A program made the translations under genes and the position numbers. A DNA stretch of 64,000 nt. It comes from Epithemia pelagica. Taxonomy: Eukaryota > Bacillariophyta > Bacillariophyceae > Surirellales > Surirellaceae. Position 1 is the first letter of the stretch, and each line of letters opens with the position of its first letter. This document shows positions 20,430 to 30,228 of this stretch, in pieces. The DNA lies in assembly GCA_946965045.2 (NCBI GenBank), contig OX337235.1, positions 3,481,928 to 3,545,927 of the forward strand, in the 5' to 3' direction. A model generated the notes under the pieces. It made no database searches. It was not told the DNA's origin and saw only the letters and a list, made by a program, of their open reading frames with translations.

Positions 20430-20986
20430 AGTGCTGGTTTGCTTGTTGGTGGATGCAGCTCAGGACTACGAATGGTGGTGATTATTGACCAACAAAGGAA
20501 CTCCAGCGGAACGACAAGAAGGGAGCTTGGCAATCACACAAGAGGCGCTTTGTTGTTATTGTTGGAGTGGTTGCTGCTGATGAGAAGAGTCACAACCAAC
20601 CAAATGGAACAAGCATGCGAAAAAAGGAAAATCTCTCTTGCTGTTGTTGCTATGGCAATACAGAATGAACAGGATGCGTTGTCCGTTGATATGTTCCTAG
20701 AGGAAGTCTGCCATGGCTCTCCTCCCTCTTCGTGTCTATGTATTTGAAACCAAACGGACGCTGAGCTAGCCAGGTTGCCGTTGGATAGAAGTGCTACGTC
20801 GTTGGCATTTCAAGATCATAGAACCAAGTTCTCTAGAAATTCTTGCCTTTTTACCGTCCCAGGTGCGCCAAGAGAGAGAAGGAAGGCCAAGCCGTTGAGC
20901 GCTCCAGGTCTGCTGCCCAGCATTATGTGTGTTTCTTAAATTATGAGAGCAGCCTCTTCGCCACTCGTGCAATCACATTCCTATGA
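20430..20986. other. Intergenic, nothing supported
   Basis: Upstream region of the large minus-strand gene ending before the tandem repeat pair. No RNA gene or promoter element I can support. Confidence 0.5.
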
Positions 20987-21370
20987 TATTAATACTAACT
21001 CCATACCAGACTGTGTAGGTAGTTCGTCTCACATTTTTATACTACAGTAGGAATTTTTTGTACGACCGGGAAGTAGTTTCGTGCGAGTCGCGCGGTTTCC
21101 CTCTCGTGTGTGACACTTGTGTGACACTTTGTGACATGGCTTCCAGGAATTTCTCACTACCTACACAGCTTGATAGGGAGTAAGTTTACTACTTCCCTGT
21201 GTCTGGCCGTCCTCTCGCGTCGGGCGCGCCCGGCTTGTCGGGAGAATGACTCAACGGGCAATTGTCTTGTCGGGCGTGCGCCCTCCTCGACCATTGCCCT
21301 CCTCGTCATTCTACCCTCCGCGCCGGGCGGTCCCTCCTTGAAAGGACTCGACACCGGGAAGTATTAATAC
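20987..21370 (+). repeat. Palindromic interspersed repeat, copy 2 (first of tandem pair)
   Basis: Begins TATTAATACTAACTCCATAC and ends GGGAAGTATTAATAC. It contains the GGGCGCGCCC core and the nested inverted repeats seen in copy 1. It is joined head-to-tail to copy 3, sharing the ATTAATAC junction. The period is 375 bp. Confidence 0.9.
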
Positions 21371-21745
21371 TAACTCCATACCAGACTGTGTAGGTAGTTC
21401 GTCTCACATTTTTCTACTACAGTAAGAATTTATTGTACCTCCGGGAAGTAGTTTCGTGCGAGTCGCGCGGTTTCCCTCTCGTGTCTGACACTTGTGTGAC
21501 ACTTTGTGACATGGCTTCCAGGAAATTCTCACTACCTACACAGCTTGATAGGGAGTAAGTTTACTACTTCCCTGTGTCTGGCCGTCCTCTCGCGTCGGGC
21601 GCGCCCGGCTTGTCGGGAGAATGACTCAACGGGCAATTGTCTTGTCGGGCGTGCGCCCTCCTCGACCATTGCCCTCCTCGTCATTCTACCTTCCGCGCCG
21701 GGCGGTCCCTCCTTGAAAGGACTCGACACCGGGAAGTATTAATAC
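21362..21745 (+). repeat. Palindromic interspersed repeat, copy 3 (second of tandem pair)
   Basis: Same 375-bp unit in the same orientation, with only scattered base differences from copy 2 (for example AGTAAGAATTTATT for AGTAGGAATTTTTT). TATTAATAC stands at the left edge, the junction and the right edge of the pair, so the pair may be one duplication product or an element flanked by its own target motif. Confidence 0.9.
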
Positions 21746-22227
21746 TACTTAGGCCATGAAATTCCGATAATGGTTGGGTGTAGTCGATACCAGTATAGTA
21801 ATTAACATCATGACGGTTAATGGATCTTCTCAACGGCTCCCCGGATATGGTGTGACCGCATGCTGAATGAGAAGGATTACTTAGAGGAAATTTTGCCAAT
21901 TGGCTGGTCCGGCTCGAAACCACGCATGCCAAGTTTCCTCGCTCCTCCCCCAGAGCAGCTACCTGTGCTTTAATACAACTACCCCAACTACTGGGTAAAT
22001 CCGTCTCCACTAGCTAGGACAAGAGTCCCAAAGATGGAGAATAATCGAAGTAGCAAACTTCGGGATAGAGTCGCCATGTCGGAACACACAAGATCCATTA
22101 ATATAGTCCGTAATGGACTGTCATTCACATGTTCACGAGCACCGATTTTCTTCCCACCAATACAATCTGGACCGCGTGAACTCAAGGGGACCTGGGTAGA
22201 GCGAATTCAATCACTATATCAAGTGTC
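21746..22227. other. Intergenic, nothing supported
   Basis: Short frames on both strands, none with recognisable protein features. It separates the repeat pair from the truncated peroxidase. Confidence 0.5.
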
Positions 22228-22605
22228 TCACGGCCAGCCGGTGTTCAAGGCAAAGTCATGATCCATCAACTGTGCAAAGGCCCACATCATATCGGACAGT
22301 GCCACATTGGCTTTGTCGATGAAGTCATCTGATGGAGCAAAGATGAGATTGCTGATAGCTCGAGGCGAGAGCCCATCAACTGGCTGGTCTCCATCATCTT
22401 TGTAGTCAGCCTTTCCGAGTCGGAGCAAGCGAGCTTCTGCCATTGCCAAAGGATGGTGGATTCCATCAATGGGACCGAAATTGGAGGTCGCCTTGAGAAT
22501 TGAGTTCTCGTACTCGTAGAGGTATTCTCGTACTTTTACGACTTCATACAATGCGGGTCCCCATCCCCCACAGCGCCTGTCGAGACTCAGCCCTGTTCCG
22601 ACCAC
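22228..22605 (-). pseudogene. Truncated duplicate of the neighbouring haem peroxidase (5' part only)
   Basis: The minus-strand reading contains MAEARLLRLGKADYKDD, SPRAISNLIF and ALSDMMWAFAQLMDHDFAL. These align with GAAMLRIGEADYADG, NPRMISNLIF and KLSDMVWAFGQLLDHDFAL of the intact peroxidase at 23050-25243. It stops directly after the distal-His motif (HDFALNTGWP-stop) and has no ATG upstream; the open frame starts with GTG. The catalytic core, proximal His and C-terminus are missing. It lies just downstream of the intact gene in the same orientation, as expected from a local tandem duplication followed by decay. The stretch 22606-23049 between them has no gene. Confidence 0.85.
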
Positions 22606-23049
22606 AATTCTTAGTGAGGGACGTCCTCTTCAATGAGGTACTTGGAAGGTCTGGGACAGGGACAACAGGGACAAGGGACGCGTTAGAACAAGAAGCAGAA
22701 GAAGAATCCAAGGACTGGAATATCCAACGTAGGGAGTGGATCTGAACTCTTCCTCCTCATTCAATAGGGATCTTGTTTCATCTCGTTCATTCCTACCATA
22801 AACCGATTTATGTAAGCACCGATCGAAAATGCGGGTTTGGTGTACTACTATGTGTATTCTTTCTCAGAACTGTAAGCGAGCTGTTACTGATAGAGAGATC
22901 ATGCCGTTCAATCAATATTTCGGATCATGTGCGCTTCTTCGTAGTGACGACAAAAAAAAGGATTATTCATTCTGATTAAAATACATTGGATTGCATGGAT
23001 TTAGTCTAACAAGGTGATGATACGCTGGTTTCAGTCTTTTTGTTTGGGT

Positions 23050-25243
23050 TCATCTTTTCATCTTGAACACATTGTCGCGAATCATGTTCCTCTCAATATC
23101 TGTGTTGTCCGCAATCAAGTCGGCCATTGTCCACTCATTCCAATTCAAGATACCATCGGTGATCATTTTCAACTCCTCGGCAACTTCCTTTCTTTTGTAG
23201 AAATGTTTGTCACCATCTCGAAGGACCTCAAATTGTTTCAACAGAATAGAACCCAACAGCTCGCCCACATTGGAACCCTTTTGAGACTTTTCGGCCAAAC
23301 ACCCTACCCATAGGTCCACGTCATTTGTGCTATTGTAGGCCTGACTCAATGCCTTTTGGAGACGTCGATTGCTTGTCATGTCGGAAAATCTATTGTTTGG
23401 ATTGAGACCCATTGTCTTTCGCATTTCATTGTATCGCGGCAGACCATGGTCACGTCCTCTCTGAATGTTCATTGCCCCCAGATCCAATCCGTTTGCTTGG
23501 CCTTCGGGTCTATCGCCAAACAGGACCATACGAACTTCGTCCACCATCATGTGGTCGATTTTTTCGGCATGATGGTCCACAAAGCCCATAATCAGGGCAT
23601 CGATATAATGAGGTTTATCTCTCAGTAGGATCGGATCGAAAAAAGCATCGGAGAGTGACATAAATTCATACTTCATCATAATGTCCGTACTTTCGATTCC
23701 ATACAACATTAAATCTCCCGACAACATGGAATGGCCAAATCGGTACGCGGCAGTGGCAAATTCGGTCATCATACCCGGAACCACGTCGGGATTATACCCC
23801 TTGTAGCTCTTTCGGTCCACACGGGGTGCATGCTTTTTTCCCATGACGGCGGGTAAGAATTCTTCGTAGGTAATTTTTTGAATCTGGGCTCCCACAATTT
23901 TGCGGGCCATTTGGTACAACAGCTCGTCGTCGTTTGTGTCGAATTTTTCTTGTAGCAATCCAGCCAATCGATTGTGTTCGCGGACAAAGAGTGTGTGCAT
24001 GGCGGTCAGGCCCACGTGTTCATTGACTCGTTCATCACCGGCCATGAACATGGTAGGCTTTTCCGTGATGGGATCTATGAAGGCCGGATCGGGGGGCAAC
24101 AAGTCTCCTCCTGCCATTGTCGTGACGGCGAGACGCCCGCCTTCCATACTGCGCAGATGTTTCGCCATTTCGTCGGTTGATCCGTACACACAGGATCCAT
24201 CAATAAAGGCCGTAATGCCATTGATCTGACTCCGAGCAACGGTGCTTATTTTTCCAGTGTCTTTGGAGACACTGGACCGCGTGAAATGAAGGCCGGGGTA
24301 GAGCGAATCGTCTTCATCCTCAATCAGAATATCAAAGGACTCCGGGTCGGTCATGGGTTGCGGCGTCAAGGCAAAGTCGTGGTCCAGCAATTGTCCAAAG
24401 GCCCACACCATATCGGAGAGTTTTGCTTTTCCGGGACTCAGCAATTTGTTTTGACGAAAAATGAGGTTGCTAATCATGCGAGGATTGGGTCCCTCCCTTG
24501 GATCACCCCAACCATCGGCATAGTCCGCTTCTCCGATTCGGAGCATGGCAGCTCCGGTCATGGCCGCTTCATGCTCATTTCCATTAATGGATCGAAAGGT
24601 GAGCTGACTCAGATCCACCGACATTGGGTCGGGGTCTTCTTCTTCCTCCTCCTCCTCTTCTTCCTCTTCTTCTTCCTCTTCTTCTTCCTCCTCCTCTTCT
24701 TCCTCTTCTTCTTCCTCTTCTTCTTCTTCCTCCTCTTCTTCTTCTTCCTCTCCTTTTTTCTCTTTTTTCTCTTTTTTCTCTTTTTTCTCTTTTTTCTCTT
24801 TTTTCTCTTTTTTCTCTTTTTTCTCCTTTTTTCGACGTCCTGTTCGCAAATGTCGGTGGCGCATCACGTTGGTGCCACCATCTGCATGCCGTATCACAAC
24901 AACGATACAGGAACCCCAAACCAAACACACCAAGAGAGAAACCAAAAAGTTGTTTGATGGAATGAGATATACGACAACACCGGAGAGAGGCTCTTTTATT
25001 TATTAAAACACAAAAACACAACGTACCACCTGGTCGACGAATACGATGAGGGTTCAATTGCGTCACATTTTGCCCAGCTTGACGAGCCATTTGGGCATAC
25101 ATGCATCCTGCGTGACAGAGTAATGATGGCTGGTTTCCAAGGGTCGCCAAGACAAGTACCAGCACGGAAACGGACGACCACCCAAGACGTTGTTGTAGTT
25201 GTGGTATGCGTCGTGTGGTTTGCAGGGACCCAGACTGTTTCAT
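23050..25243 (-). CDS. Secreted or membrane-anchored animal-type haem peroxidase with KKE/poly-Glu tract
   Basis: Proposed structure: exon 1 25243-25027, intron 25026-24882 (GTACGT ... GCAG, 145 bp), exon 2 24881-23050, about 682 residues. Exon 1 starts MKQSGSLQTT and has a hydrophobic signal or anchor (WSSVSVLVLVLATLG). The phase-1 junction restores the frame of exon 2. A highly charged linker follows: about eight KKE repeats, then roughly 40 Glu. The catalytic domain is the An_peroxidase (peroxinectin/myeloperoxidase-like) fold: distal His in LLDHDFAL (~239), the HVGLTAMHTLFVREHNRLA helix with its Arg (~374), and proximal His in YRFGHSML (~453), then NIQRGRDHGLPRYNEMR, a family hallmark. 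It would use hydrogen peroxide to oxidise halides or organic substrates outside the cell or in the secretory path. A truncated copy lies at 22228. The open frame starting TTG at 24945 is an intron artefact. Confidence 0.88.
24640..24836 (-). repeat. Purine-strand microsatellite and 9-bp minisatellite in the peroxidase gene
   Basis: On the plus strand, (TCC/TCT)n of about 110 bp is followed by a perfect 9-bp repeat TCTTTTTTC in about eight copies. Read on the minus strand in frame it encodes the poly-Glu run and the KKE array of the peroxidase. Such tracts are length-variable, and both unit sizes are multiples of three, so the frame is kept. Confidence 0.9.
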
Positions 25244-26926
25244 TGTGAAGGAACAGTGGTGTGTCTTTCTTGGAAAACTGAAAATTATGAACTCGAGATT
25301 GTGTGGAACCTGGAAAGGGCAACTTCTCATTCGAGAGAAGCAAGTTGATGGTTGGTTCGCAATATGTTGTTGTTGGTTGCCTATGATCTTTAAGGAGACT
25401 TCTTTGACATGCGCAAGAACAGGAGAGGAGACAACAAGTAATAGCAGTACGTAGTAATGAGGATGAGCTTTGGTCACGAATAGAAGGCAAGGACAACCTT
25501 GCTTCAAAATATGGGATGCTCTGATTTCCACGTCGGGAAAATAGGTGTTTTTCAAAAGATTGTAGGGATACCATCCATGGATTTGTTACTGAGGGCAATT
25601 GTAGTTTATTTGTGGATCATTCAGACGCTGTCGGACGTGTCACCCACTGCAAATGGGTGATAACGGGGTGACTTCATCGACAAAAAGGGGCTATGCATCA
25701 AAATACACTTACCAATAGAGTAGTTTTATATACTCTCCCTCAACTTTATTAATAATAAGGGGGAAATGATTCCACTTTTGGGGGTGATTTCGTGGGTTGA
25801 GAAGGGGATTCCCATCGGACTGCGTGGGACCTTTGGTTGGGTGCAGAAATGGCATTGAATCACGAATATCCGCTGAGTGAATCATTCGTGACTCAGTGTC
25901 GCAATATGCAGACCGACACGCTTTTGGGATATGTCCAAAGCCCTTGCTCCGAACAGCTGGCGATGAACCATGATTCCAAACGGTGATTGAAGTTATCAGG
26001 TAAGAGTATTAGTTCCAATTTCCAATATTTGCCTGGAACCGCTCCAATGATCGACAGAGAGAAGGCAATACTTCCAAGCTGGACTCAATCCTGAAGGGCT
26101 ATACTTCATTCTCGGACGATACGTGACTGATAAGGACAATGCACTTACGCGCACGGCGAGATCACATTGTTGGGTTTTCAAAAAGCCCTCATAACCTCGC
26201 TGAGGAATGTCGATCGTTCTTCTGTCGACACATGAGACGATCCCGCAGACACAAGACCCGGCTACAGACAGTTACACTCAAGGCTATGGGGTAAAGAATG
26301 GAGGGGTAGACTGCCTGCAGCAGTCTTTTGTTGTGTGATTTTTGATGCACGAGTGGTGGCACAGCGAGTGTCGACATTGTTATCCGTTATCGAAGTGGAC
26401 CGAATCGCAAGTTGGAATGAAAAGCAGACAGCTGACTAGGTAGGTAGTCTTGATGGCTGTTGGAGATGCCAGTTTCTCTAGGTAGGTTCCATGATAGACG
26501 AACGCAATGGGGCCTTTCTTACACCTCAGTGTGACTAATAATGACCTACCCAAACTCTCTAGGTTCCGTGATACGAAAGGAATGATCCTGGGTATGCCTT
26601 AGGGTGTCTAAGAATTCCCTACACAAACACAATGTGTTGCGACTACTACTTGTCTGAACTACATGTAGTCTTGTGTCTCTTCAAAGAATTCGATCCATTG
26701 TCATGGCGTCTGTTCACACAACAACTGACACACGGATTGACTCAGAAACACACAAAAAGTCCCGTAGCAACAGTTTAGTTTCCATTTTTCTGGAACGCCC
26801 CATGGAACCGTCGACTCGCGCATGAATTGCACCCCAAGGATAGCAGTAGAACTGGTAGTGTCGTGTCATTGTGGTTGTGTCCACCGTCTCTGGTACACTC
26901 GTGAAATCATGATTCTTCTTTTTTTT
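25244..26926. other. Intergenic, 1.7 kb, nothing supported
   Basis: Promoter side of the peroxidase and 3' side of the 26927 gene. No gene, TIR or tRNA was recognised; short AT-rich patches (25700-25760) only. Confidence 0.5.
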
Positions 26927-28573
26927 CTAAATCATGCCCAAATCCTGGAGAATGGTATATGCTCGTTCTCCGAGATTTGGAATGGCGGCATATTTCGCCG
27001 CCAACCGTGCTTCTTCCTCGGGGGATTTGGGTTGTCGTCGACGTTCCTCGACCAACTCGTCTCGGGTGGGAACGGAATCGTCCTCTTCTTCGTCTTTGTC
27101 TGGTTGGACTGGTAAATCGGGTGTCGTGGATTCCACAATGGGTTCCTTCTTGTCGTCGTTATCGTCGACGACGACAGGAACGGCCTCGGTGCTGGATTCG
27201 ACCACCCGTGATGGTTCCGTCATTCTTGCCACCGCATCGCCCTCGCGATCCTTCTCCTCAAATGTTTCCTTTTCCGAGACCAACTCAGACTCGGGTTCTT
27301 GTTGGGATACTTGTGGTGTTTTCATTGTGGAATCCTCGTCTTGTTCTTGTTCTTCCAAGAGTCTCAAGACGGCCCGTCGCAATTCACGGGCCGTCGTGGC
27401 AATGGCCGGCAAGGCCAGGGGCACCGACACGGTGGTGGTAACCGGAGGAATGATGTCGTCCGTGTTGGTGTCCTTGTCATAAGTGTCGTTGGTGTCGTTG
27501 TTAGTCTCGTTGTTGTTGTCGTCTAGCAACGCTCCGCGCACCACCAGGCCGGCCGGTCCCACAGCCACCACCATGGCCATGGCGACGCTTGTGGTGGTAT
27601 TGGGAGAGGACAGGGATTGCTGGACCCATCGACACCGTTCGGTTAGAAACTCGTCGTCATTCAACAAGCGCAAGAGGGTTTGACATTCCTCTTGCACTTC
27701 AACATTCGTGGCAGTGGCCGGAATCCACCAGTCGGGCAACAATTCGTCGGCCGACCGGGAGGTTGATTCCAAGAGCAATTGCTGTCCGAGCACGGCTTGT
27801 TGCTGTCGCCGGGCCCTTGTTTGCAACACGTCTTGGGCCTGACGTTCCAATTGTTGCAAATTGTTCCAGAGTCCATTCCATGCCACGTCAAAGACAGTAG
27901 TAGTAGTATTGCTATGGTCGTCATTATTGTGGTCCTCCACGGCCAGCGGTTCTGGCAAGGTGAGGGGTACCACGACTTGGGCCATTTGTTGTTGTGATTG
28001 TGGTTCTGGTTGCGGCGCATCGCGATTCGACGTGGCCACCGATATGACCAAGTCGAGGTGGGTGGCCGTGACGCGTTGCACCATGGGTACCTCCAAGATT
28101 GCTTTGGGCGAAACGATCAAGGCGGCATTGTGCGGTGGCGGACAATAGGCTTGGACCAAGGTGACCAACACGTGGGGTGGCACGTGTTGTTGGACGGCGG
28201 CTTGCAAGGCTTGTTGGACAGACGGTGAGGAGAGGCAAGAAGAGGAAGAGTCGTCGTCGTCGAGGGACGAACCCAGATTGGTTGGTGGGTTCTCGTCTTG
28301 GTCATCGGTATTGATGCGAGTTCCGTCGGGGCCATAAATCAAGGCCGATAGAATCACTTTTTGCTGTCGTTGCTGTCGTTGTGGTTGTGAATGGTGGAGG
28401 ACTAGTGAAAACATGGGAGTCGTCGTCGTCGTGGTGGTCCATGCCCGAATACAAGGAACCAGACACCCCCAACACCAAACCAGTAGTAGGAATGGGAGAA
28501 CCCAACGACTCCATCCACCACGGACCGTATTCGGACGACGACACGACCTCGTTTTGGGTGGTCCAACTCTCAT
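26927..28573 (-). CDS. Unknown 548-residue protein with N-terminal signal or plastid presequence
   Basis: Begins at ATG 28573 (MRVGPPKTRS). Residues 25-45 (WVLPFLLLVWCWGCLVPCIRAW) form a signal peptide. The cleavage site CIRA-W would put an aromatic residue at +1, as in diatom plastid presequences, so plastid import is possible. The mature part has a conserved-looking domain (HVPPHVLVTLVQAYCPP, AALIVSPKAILEVPMVQRVT) and a second block (LLPDWWIPATATNVEVQEEC ... LTERCRWVQQSL). A highly acidic low-complexity linker follows, and the C-terminal motif ARLAAKYAAIPNLGERAYTILQDLGMI resembles a short helical hairpin. I do not recognise the family. A 5' fragment of this gene, including its 5' UTR, is duplicated at 32010-32265 inside the Kelch cluster. 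Confidence 0.7.
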   Translation of the reverse strand: MRVGPPKTRSCRRPNTVRGGWSRWVLPFLLLVWCWGCLVPCIRAWTTTTTTTPMFSLVLHHSQPQRQQRQQKVILSALIYGPDGTRINTDDQDENPPTNLGSSLDDDDSSSSCLSSPSVQQALQAAVQQHVPPHVLVTLVQAYCPPPHNAALIVSPKAILEVPMVQRVTATHLDLVISVATSNRDAPQPEPQSQQQMAQVVVPLTLPEPLAVEDHNNDDHSNTTTTVFDVAWNGLWNNLQQLERQAQDVLQTRARRQQQAVLGQQLLLESTSRSADELLPDWWIPATATNVEVQEECQTLLRLLNDDEFLTERCRWVQQSLSSPNTTTSVAMAMVVAVGPAGLVVRGALLDDNNNETNNDTNDTYDKDTNTDDIIPPVTTTVSVPLALPAIATTARELRRAVLRLLEEQEQDEDSTMKTPQVSQQEPESELVSEKETFEEKDREGDAVARMTEPSRVVESSTEAVPVVVDDNDDKKEPIVESTTPDLPVQPDKDEEEDDSVPTRDELVEERRRQPKSPEEEARLAAKYAAIPNLGERAYTILQDLGMI

Positions 28574-29792
28574 CCTCCTTGGTGTGATCGATCTACGATC
28601 TATACATACACAAGACAGGGCTTTTCTCCTTCTTCTTCTATCCGCTATGTACTGGTCAGAAGATTTTGTGGATCTACGTCTATCCTACGTAGCCCAGTAC
28701 CAGAAGCCTGGTCATTTCTGGTCAATTTGGTCATTCCTGGTCAATTTTAGACGAGGCATGGCGTGCGCGGGCACGGACACTCAGGCATGAAAGTGACTGT
28801 CGCACGACAACGTGAGCCGATCAGACCATCTCGCCGAGCCCCACCCCATAAACAAGAACCCAAAATGCTATCTCTATCTCTCGATTCTCAATTGTCTCAT
28901 TTTTTCCGAAGAACAAAGAAAGCGAACCCTGGGGATGGATCCAATACATGCAACAATCAAACAAAGCTGTCAACACTACTTTATGAGGTAGAAAATGAGG
29001 ACATCCTGTTACAAAGGATCCTGCATCCTGCATGGAAAAGCGAAAACTCTTGACCATCTATTCTACTTGGGATTGTAGCCTCTCGGCTTGGCTACCTACA
29101 AAAGATGGGCTTAGGTAGATCGTCACAGTTCATGCAATAAAATATGGATCCATCCATGTCCACAACAAGCTGGAATGTGTGAATTGGAAACTGGTAGCTT
29201 TTCCGTTTCCAGTTTCCAATCAATAGATATACTCCTAGCTAATGCTACTGGTCGTCTCTAGCTAGGAGTACCTAGCTAGCTTATCCTTTACCTAGCTAGA
29301 TGAGCCTAGTATAGGTAGCGATCCTGAGTCCCGTATCGTAGTACGGGAGTATACATACTCGTACTCGTAGGGTTCAGTCAGAGTCAGAATGGTTGGGACG
29401 GGATCCCAATCCCATCGGGCGTGGGGTGGGGGGTGCTGATTTTAGATCGGCTTAAATAAAATCCCACCTACGCGGAAAATGTCGGCGCGCTCTATAATGG
29501 CCTCTCCGACTCTAACCTAAAAAGTACAAAAAATTGACCAGAATTGACCAGCGCCAGAATAGGATCTTCTTTCTGCACAACCAGGGCGACTCGTGTGCGT
29601 CCACAACTAATACAAGGAGCGTAACCAGACAGAGGGAACTGCAAAAGTCTTCTTTGGTTGAAGAACATTTTTTTTTCGCCCTGTTTTTGATCTTACGTCA
29701 TGGTCGGTGGACATGGAACGGACGACGCAAAGACGTAATGGAGTCGTGGTTACGACAGCGCCCGCGTGCACCGTGAGCTTTGCCTTTGCAGG
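28574..29792. other. Intergenic with inverted TGACCA-rich ends and CTAGCTAG hairpins
   Basis: No gene supported. Near 28717-28753 the motif CTGGTCAATT recurs, and near 29533-29552 its reverse complement (AATTGACCAG) appears twice, so the stretch may be bounded by imperfect inverted repeats. At about 29229-29300 several CTAGCTAG palindromes form possible hairpins (ACTCCTAGCTA with TAGCTAGGAGT). Confidence 0.4.
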
Positions 29793-29802
29793 AATCTCGA
29801 TG

Positions 29803-29907
29803 TACCCCCCAAGCAGTGGTGAGTGAGTCCGGCGTGATGCGCTTGTATTCCGATACAAACAGTGTATTCTATCACTAATCCTCATGACTCACCCCCGCTG
29901 GGGGATA
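29803..29907. mobile_element. 105-bp MITE of the TACCCCC Mutator-like family
   Basis: Starts TACCCCCCAAGCAGTGGTGA and ends ACTCACCCCCGCTGGGGGATA, with a perfect 10-bp direct repeat AATCTCGATG at 29793-29802 and 29908-29917. Its right half (CACTAATCCTCATGACTCAC) matches the right end of copy B at about 49570-49603 almost exactly. It has no coding capacity, so it is a non-autonomous miniature derivative. Confidence 0.88.
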
Positions 29908-29963
29908 AATCTCGATGCTCCGTACTTTATTATCAAAACCTGGTGAATGAATCGTCTAATAGC

Positions 29964-30011
29964 ATGACACTGCAAGAACAAGCGCGACAATCGGGCCTTG
30001 TCCTTTGTTGA
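29964..30011 (+). pseudogene. Kelch gene 5' stub (15 codons)
   Basis: ATG at 29964 opens MTLQEQARQSGLVLC and then TGA. This equals the shared N-terminus of the Kelch genes (for example MTPQEQARQSGLVLL). The following 170 bp resemble the DNA between the stub at 33722-34138 and the Kelch gene at 32567-33697. It is a remnant of a duplicated Kelch gene upstream of the intact one. Confidence 0.75.
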
Positions 30012-30228
30012 ACGATACAGCGCAGTGGAATTTCGCGTGGGTTTCTTCCTTTACGCGGTCACAATTATTTGTCTCGCGACGAAAGCTACCGATCGCTCGT
30101 GTTTCGATCCATTCCTTTCGTAACGCCGGCAGTCGAGTTTCCAGTCCACACCCATCCGAGGCGCGCACGAACCTCTCACAATAATACAGTGTCGATTCTC
30201 TTTCAGTCGGCAGTCACGGTTTGGAACC

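Noticed and set aside
20987-21745. Open frames of 65-78 codons on both strands inside the 375-bp repeats
   Set aside because: They recur only because the repeat does, on both strands, through its palindrome. No protein signature.
20987-21745. Tandem repeat pair as LTRs of a tiny retroelement
   Set aside because: No TG...CA ends, no internal region and no primer site between the units, and single copies exist elsewhere.
24640-24836. CRISPR-like or regulatory array
   Set aside because: It is an in-frame coding microsatellite/minisatellite (KKE and poly-Glu), without spacers.
24584-25555. Single 323-codon frame in the peroxidase 5' region as a separate gene
   Set aside because: Its useful part (from ATG 25243 to 25027) is exon 1 of the peroxidase; the rest is intron and an out-of-frame reading of the charged repeat (Arg/Gly runs).
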